Shown here in pieces: positions 17,801 to 25,569 of a stretch of DNA of 64,000 nucleotides. Each line of letters begins with the position of its first letter. The first letter of the stretch is position 1. Origin of the DNA: Mucilaginibacter sp. SMC90 (lineage in GTDB: Bacteria > Bacteroidota > Bacteroidia > Sphingobacteriales > Sphingobacteriaceae); contig NZ_CP094527.1 of the NCBI RefSeq assembly GCF_022811725.1, positions 3,348,001 through 3,412,000 of the forward strand. Reading direction: 5' to 3'. The translations under genes were made by a program, and so were the position numbers. The notes under the pieces were generated by a model that searched no databases, was not told the origin of the DNA, and was given only the letters and a program-made list of their open reading frames with translations.

Positions 17801-18581
17801 TACTGGCAAGTTTCAGTGGATTACCAGTCTCTTATTTAGCACCTTAAAAGATAAGGTAGTCAGCTATGACCAATCGTTAACCAATACCTCTATTCAATCT
17901 GTATCCGGCATGCCCGTTGTTGGCCGGTCTATCTATGGACTATACAGCTACAAGTGGGCCGGACTCGATCCGACAAATGGCGATCCGCAAGGCTATTTAA
18001 ATGGTAAGATTAGTAAAGACTATACAACTATCATTAATAACTTCAATTCCGATAGTTTAAAATACAATGGATCATTACGCCCAACTGTATATGGCTCTAT
18101 TAGAAATGAATTTTCATACGGTCCATTATCCTTATCTGCGAACATCGGTTTTGAATTTGGCTATTTCTTTCGAAGACCTTCAACAAGCATCAATGCTGCA
18201 GATATCATCTCGGCAACCGGTTCTCAAAATATTGATTATCAACAACGATGGAAAAAGCCCGGAGACGAAGCCTTAACAAACGTACCATCAGTAATATATC
18301 CGTCAAATAACAATAGAAATACATTTTATAGATACAGCAGTGTATTGGTGGATAAAGCAGATAATATTCGACTGCTGGATGTTCGGTTTGCCTATGTATT
18401 AGATAAGAATACCTTAAAAACATTACCATTTAAAAAAATAGAGGTGTTCGCTTATGCAAGCAATCTTGGAATTATTTGGCGTGCAAATAAATATGGCATA
18501 GATCCCGATATCTCTGCTTTAGGATTCAATTCAATTCCTACACCATTTACTATGGCCATAGGATTCAATGCAAATTTTTAA
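14868..18581 (+). CDS. SusC/RagA-family TonB-dependent outer membrane receptor
   Basis: A 1237-residue TonB-linked receptor. The signal/anchor region is about residues 41-75 ([17 protein letters not shown] then KAFGQD). It is followed by an STN domain (about 76-130), which in this family contacts FecR for signalling. Next come a CarboxypepD-regulatory-like domain ([21 protein letters not shown] onward), a plug domain with the usual SusC motifs ([64 protein letters not shown]) and a beta-barrel ending in aromatic F. The start is uncertain: MPIRPF, 40 residues in, would also give a normal signal peptide. The partner SusD follows 11 bases later. The substrate is not evident; no polysaccharide enzyme is in the operon. 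Confidence 0.93.
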   Translation: [1237 protein letters not shown]

Positions 18582-18592
18582 TCTTTTTTAAA

Positions 18593-19999
18593 ATGACAAT
18601 CTTATATACCTCAAAATATAAGCGGATACTTTTCAGTATATGCGTACTATCCCTTATTATAAATGCTTGTAAAAAGCAAGATGACTGGTTAAATGTAAAA
18701 AGCATAAAGTCTGATGTAACCCCAAAAACGATGGCAGACTTCCAAGCTATACTTGATAATGCTACCCAATTTAATACTTATGGTTCTATAATTGGCCTGA
18801 TGGGTACTGATAACTTATATGTGCCTGATGTGAACCTGGATGCGGAACCTCAGTTGGAAAGAAATACATATTTATGGGCCAAAGATATTTATCAGGGAGC
18901 CACAGCGTATGATTGGTATTACTTATATCAATCTGTCGAATATGCAAACGTAGTATTGGATGGGCTCTCCAAACTTAAAAACCTCGACGGCAACCAGGTA
19001 CAGGCAGACAATATCAAAGGACAGGCGCTGTTTTTTAGGTCTTTTGCATTTTACCAGCTATCTCAACTTTACTGCAAACCATACAATAAAGCAACAGCCA
19101 CAGTTGACGCGGGCATTCCTGTTAGATTAACATTAGACGTAAATGTCAAAGTATCTCGTGGCAATGTTCAGCAATGCTACGACCAAATGATCGGTGATCT
19201 AAAACTCGCTATATCATTGTTGGCTACCTCACCGCTATATAAAACACGGCCAGCCAAACCAGTTGCCAACGGATTATTGGCAAAAGTTTATTTATCGATG
19301 GGCGATTATCTGAACGCGTTCAATTACGCTGATGCTGCCCTGAAACTCAATGGTGATTTATTAGATTTCAACACGCTTAGCCAAACGTCAACTGCACCAT
19401 TCCCAACGTTTGCTCAAGGTAATGGGGAAATAGGCTTTTATGCTTATTGCTATGGCACCTCGATGACGGTCAATGCAAGTTATGCTTTAGGTAAAATTGA
19501 TCCTAACTTTTATAACACCTACGACGATTCAGACTTACGAAGAGGCTTGTTTTTTACAACTGATGGAAAAGGCTTTTACAGACCCAAAGCCGGTTTCGCT
19601 GCGAGAGCAAACAACTTCTGCGGTATCGCTAACGATGAAATTTATCTGATCAGGTCCGAATCGGCTGCACGAACTGCCAATACTGTTTCTGCACTCGCTG
19701 ATTTGAACCTGTTACTTCAAAAAAGGATTACTACAGCTGCATTTAAACCATTTACAGATACTGATCCCGAGGCATTACTTTCCAAAATTCTTTCTGAACG
19801 ACGAAAAGAATTACCTCTTACAGGTAATATCCGATGGGAAGACCTAAGACGGTTAAATCAAGATCCCCGTTTTGCAAAAACATTACAACGAACTTATAAA
19901 GGTGTCACCTATACTTTAGCACCGAACGATAACCGCTATGTATTACCCTTACCAGTAGATGAAATTCTGCTTCAAGGGCTTCAACAAAACCCACGCTAA
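18593..19999 (+). CDS. SusD/RagB-family nutrient-binding lipoprotein
   Basis: An outer-surface binding protein of 468 residues paired with the SusC-like receptor. The N-terminus has a lipoprotein signal, with the lipobox near LIINAC followed by KKQDDW. The SusD helical (TPR-like) pattern is seen in YLYQSVEYANVVLDGL, ALFFRSFAFYQLSQLYCKPYN, and the C-terminal ILSERRKELPLTGNIRWEDLRRLNQD and NRYVLPLPVDEIL. It starts 11 bases after the receptor and its stop directly abuts the next start, so the three genes form one operon. Confidence 0.93.
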   Translation: MTILYTSKYKRILFSICVLSLIINACKKQDDWLNVKSIKSDVTPKTMADFQAILDNATQFNTYGSIIGLMGTDNLYVPDVNLDAEPQLERNTYLWAKDIYQGATAYDWYYLYQSVEYANVVLDGLSKLKNLDGNQVQADNIKGQALFFRSFAFYQLSQLYCKPYNKATATVDAGIPVRLTLDVNVKVSRGNVQQCYDQMIGDLKLAISLLATSPLYKTRPAKPVANGLLAKVYLSMGDYLNAFNYADAALKLNGDLLDFNTLSQTSTAPFPTFAQGNGEIGFYAYCYGTSMTVNASYALGKIDPNFYNTYDDSDLRRGLFFTTDGKGFYRPKAGFAARANNFCGIANDEIYLIRSESAARTANTVSALADLNLLLQKRITTAAFKPFTDTDPEALLSKILSERRKELPLTGNIRWEDLRRLNQDPRFAKTLQRTYKGVTYTLAPNDNRYVLPLPVDEILLQGLQQNPR

Positions 20000-21550
20000 A
20001 TGAAAAGGATATCAAATAAATGCAGACTTACACTGTTAATCATTATAACCGTCCTTTTATTGCCATTGTCGGCATTCTCTATTGACATTTGTAATGCTAA
20101 GAAAAGACAACTGGTTGAAATATCTGTGAAGTATCCGGAGGCGGAAAACGGCAATCAATTACGCTTAAGTATTTCGACTAATACGCCTATATTCAACTTA
20201 GCCGGAACAACAGAGTTTAAGGATATTGTTGCTGATGCCGATTATAAAGGACATTATAGATTTTATATAGATCTGACTCAAAAACAAAAAGAAGCCGGGC
20301 TATACATCTCAATCGTTGACTTGAATAATGGTACCGGCAAAAAAATTAAAGGCAATCGTACCTTCGCAATATTGTCGAATTATTATGCGCAATCGAGGGA
20401 CTCAATAACCATAAAAATTGCCAGGAAACCAAAATACGGAAGTGGCTCAGCTGTAGTAGATAATTACCAGATTCGGTTCAAGGGAAAAGGAGCATTAAAG
20501 TATGAGTTGCGGGCCGGTATTGATTCAATTAAACAAAGTAAAGATTTAGCAAACGATTATTTGAATGCTGACTTGACCTACAATATGCGGAATGGGTTTA
20601 ATGCGATTAGAGATGAATTAAGCACTAAACTTTCTCATTTTTCCAAACAAATTGATGATCAAGCCTTGGAAGAATTAAGGTTGCACGCATTCTATTCCGT
20701 TAAATCAACGGAGTTGGCTATAATAAACAATGCAGTAAGTAGACAGTTTCGGCAAGCCTCAGTTGCATCAAGATTAAAATTTGCTGAACAATTGGATAGG
20801 TGCGATACAGTAAAATGGTCATCTTTTCGAAGGAAATCCTTATATAACAGTTACGATTTTTGGGTTGCAGAATTAGAAAAATATCGTACTGTATCCCTTT
20901 TATGCTCGGGCAAATCTACACCCGACAGTACAGCAAAATATTTTAGAAGCATATCCGATAAAATGATTAAAGAACGGATAGCGTTAATCTCTGCAAATTA
21001 TTTTTCAGCTTCTATGATGGACAGAGAAGCTTATTTACGAAGTATTTCTCCGCTGATTACAACAGCAGAGGGGAAGGAACAGCTTGACAAATTATGGAAA
21101 ATTTCAATCGGTCAAGTGGCGTACAACTTCTCCTTGAAAGATATGAATGGTAAAAATGTAACGCTCAATCAATTTAAAGGGAAAATCGTATTTATGGATT
21201 TTTGGTACACGGGATGCGCGAACTGTATAAATTACTTCAATAATGCTTTAGCCAATGTGGAGGAGGAATTTAAAGGTCGATCTGACGTGATTTTTGTCTC
21301 CGTGTCCATCGATAAGAATGAAATACAGTGGAAGAAAAGTGTAAGATCAAATAAGTACACTTCAGCCAATGTGGTTAATCTTTACACTAACGGTCAAGGT
21401 ATGTCAAATGAGACTATCCGATATTACGATATACATAGTTTTCCTTCGATCTTTATCATCGATAAAAATCAAAAGATTTTTAAAACAGGTGATAGCTTAA
21501 GGGACAAATCTGCCTTAATTACGGCAATTAATATGGCTGCTAATCAATAA
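20000..21550 (+). CDS. Exported TlpA-like thioredoxin-domain protein
   Basis: A thiol-disulfide oxidoreductase-like protein of 516 residues. A signal peptide (LTLLIIITVLLLPLSAFS) is followed by a long N-terminal region without a recognised domain. The C-terminal thioredoxin/TlpA domain is about 373-510: FSLKDMNGKNVTLNQFKGKIVFMDFWYTGCANC with active-site CxxC at C406 and C409, and FPSIFIIDK with the cis-proline. The ATG follows the SusD stop with no gap, so translation is coupled. TlpA proteins beside SusC/SusD are common in Bacteroidota. A MauE/DoxX-type membrane protein nearby (21979-22431) is a candidate redox partner. A strong terminator follows. Confidence 0.88.
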   Translation: MKRISNKCRLTLLIIITVLLLPLSAFSIDICNAKKRQLVEISVKYPEAENGNQLRLSISTNTPIFNLAGTTEFKDIVADADYKGHYRFYIDLTQKQKEAGLYISIVDLNNGTGKKIKGNRTFAILSNYYAQSRDSITIKIARKPKYGSGSAVVDNYQIRFKGKGALKYELRAGIDSIKQSKDLANDYLNADLTYNMRNGFNAIRDELSTKLSHFSKQIDDQALEELRLHAFYSVKSTELAIINNAVSRQFRQASVASRLKFAEQLDRCDTVKWSSFRRKSLYNSYDFWVAELEKYRTVSLLCSGKSTPDSTAKYFRSISDKMIKERIALISANYFSASMMDREAYLRSISPLITTAEGKEQLDKLWKISIGQVAYNFSLKDMNGKNVTLNQFKGKIVFMDFWYTGCANCINYFNNALANVEEEFKGRSDVIFVSVSIDKNEIQWKKSVRSNKYTSANVVNLYTNGQGMSNETIRYYDIHSFPSIFIIDKNQKIFKTGDSLRDKSALITAINMAANQ

Positions 21551-21552
21551 TG

Positions 21553-21594
21553 AAAAACCGGGATCAATTTAAACAACCGATCCCGGTTTTTTTT
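21553..21594 (+). terminator. Intrinsic terminator after SusC operon (bidirectional)
   Basis: AAAAACCGGGATC (21553-21565) pairs with GATCCCGGTTTTT (21579-21591), followed by further T to 21594. It ends the sigma-FecR-SusC-SusD-thioredoxin transcript. The A-run on the left arm lets it also work for the DUF6520 gene arriving from the right, whose stop overlaps the T-run. Confidence 0.9.
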
Positions 21595-21895
21595 ACCTCA
21601 CAAACGTACCTTCGATTTCAGTTACCTGAGTGGGGCTTTTAGGAATCATTTTGCTTGCGTTCGGCTGCAATTCTGTTTGTATCTCGCAAACAGTGCTGCC
21701 AGAATTACAATGTGAGTTAGCAGTTAGCGCCGTAACCTGATAAGAGTTGGCGGTTGTTGCAACTACACCCCAGGTAGTACCGGCCTGGTGTTTAGGCGCA
21801 TTCATAGCGTAAGCACCACCAACACTCATAATGGTTACGATAGCAACCATCGCAATTCTTGCTTTTTGTAAAAAGCTTTTTTTGTTGTTTAACAT
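21593..21895 (-). CDS. Small exported peptide, DUF6520-like
   Basis: A peptide of 100 residues: a basic start (MLNNKKSFLQKAR), a hydrophobic signal segment (IAMVAIVTIMSVGGAYAMNA) with probable cleavage after AYA, and a mature part of about 68 residues with two cysteines (SHCNSGSTVCE). The size, signal and short C-terminal tail match DUF6520-type peptides of Bacteroidota, usually found beside MauE/DoxX proteins and thioredoxins, as here. The Cys pair could be a substrate for the neighbouring redox proteins. Because it ends the operon headed by a LanKC-like kinase, a role as secreted modified peptide is an alternative, but that is weak. Confidence 0.75.
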   Translation of the reverse strand: MLNNKKSFLQKARIAMVAIVTIMSVGGAYAMNAPKHQAGTTWGVVATTANSYQVTALTANSHCNSGSTVCEIQTELQPNASKMIPKSPTQVTEIEGTFVR

Positions 21896-21978
21896 AACTT
21901 AGAAATTTAGATAAATTGTAATGCCTACTCTTTTCGCAGGTTTTCAGCTTTGCCCTGATTCGTTGCGCAGTGAATATC

Positions 21979-22431
21979 TTATAAAGCCGCTTTACTATAG
22001 GAGGCTTGGTTGGTTTGCTCATGTTTATGATAAATCCAAATGCCGAGAATGGCGAGTAGTAAAAAGAAAAGATTGAAAACCAGGTGCGCAGTCCAACTCA
22101 TTTGTTGGAACACACCTGCACAGCCGCAGGGGACTCTCTCAAAAACGTTAAAAACCGCCAGGCTAACGTATATAGTAAAACTTAACATAAGAATGGCGGA
22201 GGCATATAAACCGAATTTCCTGGATTTAATGCGTAGTAGCGATACTCCGGTTATGATTTCCACCAATGGAACCCCGACAACAAGAGAAGGGTCAACTATT
22301 TTTGGAAATGGTTGGTTTCTGATCGCCTTGGTAAAATGATGCATGTCTACTAACTTGCTGAATGCTGTATAAAGGAACATTAGCGCCAGAAAATAAATGA
22401 TAATTTCATACAGCCATTGAGATCGTTTCAT
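21979..22431 (-). CDS. MauE/DoxX-type redox-associated membrane protein
   Basis: An integral membrane protein of 150 residues with four predicted helices (IIIYFLALMFLYTAFSKLV, PLVEIITGVSLLRI, LYASAILMLSFTIYVSLAVF, AHLVFNLFFLLLAILGIWIY). The CGCAG segment after the third helix is the conserved cysteine motif of Bacteroidota MauE/DoxX proteins, thought to pass reducing equivalents to periplasmic thioredoxin-like proteins. Its start overlaps the end of the kinase gene by 26 bases, so the two are translationally coupled. The TlpA-like protein at 20000-21550 is the likely partner. Confidence 0.85.
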   Translation of the reverse strand: MKRSQWLYEIIIYFLALMFLYTAFSKLVDMHHFTKAIRNQPFPKIVDPSLVVGVPLVEIITGVSLLRIKSRKFGLYASAILMLSFTIYVSLAVFNVFERVPCGCAGVFQQMSWTAHLVFNLFFLLLAILGIWIYHKHEQTNQASYSKAAL

Positions 22432-23788
22432 GGTTCAGGTTTTTAATGTTGGATATTCTGTTTAGAACAGTAGCATGTACGGTTTGAATTGAAGGCCTGT
22501 CAGTTCTGTTATAGCTCAGGCATTTTAGGATGAGCTCCGTGAGTTCTTTTTCGTCAGTTAATCGAACCAATTTTGATTTTAGCTGATGATGGTTGGTGGT
22601 GATAAAGTCCCAGGTTTTGCAACCGGTCAACACAAAACATAATAAGGCTCCGAGGGAGTAAATGTCCTCTTTAGGATCAGGAACAGCATGCTGAACTTGC
22701 TCAGGTGCCACATACCCGAATGTGCCGAGTAGAAAAGGCGGGTTAGGTTCGCCTTTTTCAAGCGAGTAACTTAGCTCAAAGTCGATCACACATAACTTTC
22801 CATCATCCAATAGTATAAAATTACTGTCAGTTACATCGCGGTGAACAAAACCCGCTTCGTGGATGCTTTTAATCAATTCAATTGCCTGAAGAAAATAACC
22901 GAGTATCTTGATTTGGGTAGGATAATTAAGTTCTGTCCACTGCTTGCCAGCTAAAAAAGACCTGATAACGTTGCCGAGAGAATCACCGTCAGCGTAATTG
23001 AATACCAGGTAATGGTAATCGTTTGAGGTAAAATAGTCAATTACGTCAGGCGTATAAACTTTGCCTTTTAAATTTGCATGAACTTCTTTTTGCCATTCCA
23101 GCCGATCTTTCATATCTCGGTCGAAATGATCGTCCAGGGCAACGGGATTACCCTGCTTGATAAGGCACCAGTCAAACTTTAGTCCTTTTAGGTTAATAGC
23201 TTTGTAAATATTGCCTTTGGCTGCACTTCTTAATAACTGTATCGGCAGATAGGCTTTGCCAATCAAGCCCAGGCGATTTTTCTTTTTTCGGTATTGTTTT
23301 TTGTATTCAAAGGGGAACTTTTTAAGATCGGGTGCTGACAACACAAGTTCCTTGTTGTCATTGCGTACAACTTTTTGAATATAAATTACTTCACCGACGC
23401 GTTGCGCTTGTATAACTTCAGGTCCTTTATGAAATGCGGTTACAGTTTTTAACTCTTCTACCAATCCTATGGCCTCATTGAGGTTGTTCGGAAAAATAGT
23501 GATCACTTTACCGACTTCTTCATCACCGTAGGCTCCGGCATTTAACCGATATTGGTCATGCTGACCTTTTATAATCCGATAAGCGGCTTTGCTTTTCTTA
23601 AGTAACTGTAGGATGGCTTGTATAAAGGTTGGGGCATCCACAGTTCTCGAACTGATATGGATGACATAACCAGAGTCAGCCAACGGTTTACCAACTAACA
23701 GGGTTTTCTCATCCTCCTTAAATTTAATACCTGCGCTTTTTAATATCGGCACATAAGAAACGAGATGTACGGTAAATGCCTTTTCCAT
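22406..23788 (-). CDS. LanKC-like lyase-kinase lacking the LanC cyclase domain
   Basis: A 460-residue protein. The N-terminal about 140 residues match the lyase-like region of class III lanthipeptide synthetases: GYVIHISSRTVDAPTFIQAILQLL, RLNAGAYGDEEVGKVITIFP and KGPEVIQAQRVGEVIYIQK. A Ser/Thr kinase-like domain follows (about 185-450), with HRDVTDSN (316-323), VIDFELSY (DFE at 336-338, the variant usual in LanKC) and GTFGYVAPEQ (355-364). Class III enzymes phosphorylate Ser/Thr in a precursor peptide and eliminate phosphate to give dehydroamino acids; a C-terminal LanC-like domain then normally forms rings. Here the protein stops at the kinase end and no LanC gene is in the window. The candidate substrate is the 58-residue peptide at 24642. 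The alternative is a plain regulatory kinase. Confidence 0.82.
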   Translation of the reverse strand: MEKAFTVHLVSYVPILKSAGIKFKEDEKTLLVGKPLADSGYVIHISSRTVDAPTFIQAILQLLKKSKAAYRIIKGQHDQYRLNAGAYGDEEVGKVITIFPNNLNEAIGLVEELKTVTAFHKGPEVIQAQRVGEVIYIQKVVRNDNKELVLSAPDLKKFPFEYKKQYRKKKNRLGLIGKAYLPIQLLRSAAKGNIYKAINLKGLKFDWCLIKQGNPVALDDHFDRDMKDRLEWQKEVHANLKGKVYTPDVIDYFTSNDYHYLVFNYADGDSLGNVIRSFLAGKQWTELNYPTQIKILGYFLQAIELIKSIHEAGFVHRDVTDSNFILLDDGKLCVIDFELSYSLEKGEPNPPFLLGTFGYVAPEQVQHAVPDPKEDIYSLGALLCFVLTGCKTWDFITTNHHQLKSKLVRLTDEKELTELILKCLSYNRTDRPSIQTVHATVLNRISNIKNLNHETISMAV

Positions 23789-23841
23789 AGTAGCGATTCG
23801 TTTATGAATTCAAAACTATTCCGGCTGCGGGACAGAGATTG

Positions 23842-24054
23842 TCACTCTGTATTTTTGATGAAATATTTTTTTATTTTCTTATCATATAATATATCATGGC
23901 CCTTATCACGGAGGTTCTGAAGCATACGCTTAACAGTACGTGTACTGACATCAAATCGCTTGGCGACTTTTTCAATTGATCCAAAACGGCCTTTTTCGAT
24001 AAGTTCTAAAATATATTCCAGGCGTTTTTCATAGGTTCTGTAATCCATAACCAA
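23842..24054 (-). CDS. Small helix-turn-helix regulator (DeoR-like HTH)
   Basis: A DNA-binding protein of 70 residues, or 68 from the second Met. It is a single winged-helix/HTH unit: YILELIEKGRFGSIEKVAKRFDVSTRTVKRMLQNLRDKGHDILYDKKIKKYF. No ligand-binding domain is present. It lies 53 bases upstream of the LanKC-like gene and downstream of the XRE gene on the same strand, so it is likely a local regulator of the RiPP locus. Confidence 0.8.
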   Translation of the reverse strand: MVMDYRTYEKRLEYILELIEKGRFGSIEKVAKRFDVSTRTVKRMLQNLRDKGHDILYDKKIKKYFIKNTE

Positions 24055-24132
24055 TCCCTTTTTACAGTCGGTTTAGAACCGTAAAGATGAATCGCAATGG
24101 CCTAATGCGCAATAATTCAGGTTTTTAATTTA

Positions 24133-24519
24133 TTAGTCCAGGTTTTTTGAAATGTCCCTGTAAACAATACCCTTAGCTAATGCCGATTCATGTTTTCCTT
24201 TTAACCGCTTGTTATTAGGTTTAAGTAGTTTGAAGAGCGTGTTTACATAACGCCCCAAATTGATACCTGACCCATACTTTGAAGGAGGCATTAACACGAA
24301 AATGGAGATTTCCAGTATTTCGGCAATTTCATATAACCTGGGAACCGTCAATACTGAGGTGCCGCGTTCGATATTGGAATAGGCGGGTTGTGATATTTCC
24401 AGCATAAACGACATATAGGTCTGCGAGTAATTCTTGATTTCCCTTTGGATGCGGATTCTTTCTCCTACACTATCTTTATGATGGGGCGTATTATCCTTAT
24501 TAAAGCCGGTTGGTTCCAT
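24133..24519 (-). CDS. XRE-family regulator of RiPP locus
   Basis: A protein of 128 residues with a Cro/C1-type HTH (VGERIRIQREIKNYSQTYMSFMLEISQPAYSNIERGTSVLTVPRLYEIAEILEISIFVLMPP, about 18-80) and a basic C-terminal tail of unknown function. It is divergent from the precursor-peptide gene, with 122 bases between start codons. It probably heads the leftward cluster of HTH protein, kinase, MauE and DUF6520 peptide. Its binding site may be the ATAAGTT motif found both here (24555-24561) and, as an inverted repeat, upstream of the transporter genes (25570-25591). Confidence 0.88.
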   Translation of the reverse strand: MEPTGFNKDNTPHHKDSVGERIRIQREIKNYSQTYMSFMLEISQPAYSNIERGTSVLTVPRLYEIAEILEISIFVLMPPSKYGSGINLGRYVNTLFKLLKPNNKRLKGKHESALAKGIVYRDISKNLD

Positions 24520-24641
24520 AATATTGTTTTATCCTATAAGCAAAAGTAATAAATCATAAGTTAAGCTTTTAGCTTCCCGGCGCACATCTGTCCAATTTTA
24601 GCCCGGTTCCTAATAGGGGGAATCACTAAAATTTTCAACGT

Positions 24642-24818
24642 ATGAAAGACTTGACAGATGAACATGCTGATGAATTAAAGGGCGGCGCTGCCTCTGGTAT
24701 GAGTTGTGGATACAACATCGTTGTATCTGCTTCTTTAGGTGGCTTATTTGGTGGCGCTGGTGCTGTAGTTGGTGCAGTGGTAGCAGCTACCGGGCCTTCG
24801 TGTCTTGGTTTGTGGTAA
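24642..24818 (+). CDS. RiPP/bacteriocin precursor peptide with double-glycine leader
   Basis: A 58-residue peptide too short for normal gene calls. The leader MKDLTDEHADELKGG ends in GG, the cleavage signal for C39 peptidases. The 43-residue core begins AASGMSCGYN, has a Gly-zipper centre (SLGGLFGGAGAVVGAVVAA) and ends GPSCLGLW. It is hydrophobic, with two cysteines near its two ends, four serines and one threonine. The Cys pair could form a disulfide, and the Ser/Thr could be dehydrated by the neighbouring lyase-kinase. A clean terminator follows 36 bases after the stop. A C39-containing transporter protein lies 1.5 kb downstream on the same strand. Antibacterial activity is inference. Confidence 0.85.
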   Translation: MKDLTDEHADELKGGAASGMSCGYNIVVSASLGGLFGGAGAVVGAVVAATGPSCLGLW

Positions 24819-24854
24819 CCAGCAAGTGGTAAGTATTTAATACCCTGCCTGATC

Positions 24855-24890
24855 GCCGGCCAGAATATACTTTTGGCCGGCTTTATTTTT
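24855..24890 (+). terminator. Intrinsic terminator after precursor peptide
   Basis: GCCGGCCA (24855-24862) pairs with TGGCCGGC (24874-24881), followed by TTTATTTTT to 24890. It separates the peptide transcript from the convergent rhomboid gene, so the peptide is transcribed alone. Confidence 0.85.
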
Positions 24891-24925
24891 AGGATAATTT
24901 AGCAGGCCTTTTAAGATCATATAAT

Positions 24926-25519
24926 CTACCAGTGAACTAACTGGTCATGAAATAATAGCAGGGTGAAAATTGCACCCGTGATGGCCGAATAAAAATGTAG
25001 CTCATTGTTAACCATCGGATTCTTTGTCCTGAACTGGTAAATAATAAACCCGGCGACGAACAAAAATGCACCATAAATATTTTGAATACTTCCGAACATC
25101 GGTAAGTAAAAAGCGGCAACATGGGGCTGAAGGATCATATATCCAAACATACTCCCAATGGCGCTGCCTGATGCACCGGAACTGGAATAATCGAAATCCT
25201 TATGATATCGAATAGCTATAATTACGGCTCCTCCTAACATACTGATGAGGTAAATCGATAGAAAAAGAAAGCTCCCTCGGGCATAATGGCCGTGTAAATA
25301 GGTTTCCAAAGTACCACAGGCAAAGAAGATAACCGTTTCATTGATAATCAGATGTATAGGGTCATTATGTACGAAGTCGGCTGTAATTAGCCGGTAAACT
25401 TGCTTGTGGTGAAAAATACTAAAAGGGTGAAGCATGAGGTTGAACTTGACTATCGGGTTAATAAACCCAATAACGCTCGTTACCATGATGAGGGTCATGA
25501 TGGCTATTGTTATCGGCAT
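24926..25519 (-). CDS. Rhomboid-family intramembrane serine protease
   Basis: An integral membrane protein of 197 residues with six predicted helices. The rhomboid signatures are present: HNDPIHLIINE (51-61, the HxxxxHLxxN motif of helix 2), SSGASGSAIG with catalytic serine S117 in GASG, and NELHFYSAITGAIF with catalytic histidine H175. It should cleave within or near transmembrane segments. It lies between the precursor peptide (convergent) and the transporter operon (divergent). In this position it might process the peptide or a membrane regulator, or give self-protection. None of these is shown by the sequence. Confidence 0.9.
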   Translation of the reverse strand: MPITIAIMTLIMVTSVIGFINPIVKFNLMLHPFSIFHHKQVYRLITADFVHNDPIHLIINETVIFFACGTLETYLHGHYARGSFLFLSIYLISMLGGAVIIAIRYHKDFDYSSSGASGSAIGSMFGYMILQPHVAAFYLPMFGSIQNIYGAFLFVAGFIIYQFRTKNPMVNNELHFYSAITGAIFTLLLFHDQLVHW

Positions 25520-25569
25520 AGGTAGTAGATAAGGTACGACTAATATTATAATAATGATTTATTTAAACC

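Noticed and set aside
12751..21550. Polysaccharide utilisation locus
   Set aside because: SusC and SusD are present, but no glycosidase, lyase or sulfatase accompanies them. The adjacent genes are redox and regulatory, so no carbohydrate substrate is claimed.
21792..22022. A 76-codon Cys/Lys-rich frame on the minus strand
   Set aside because: It overlaps the well-supported DUF6520-type peptide and the MauE-like gene in another frame and has no start-site support.
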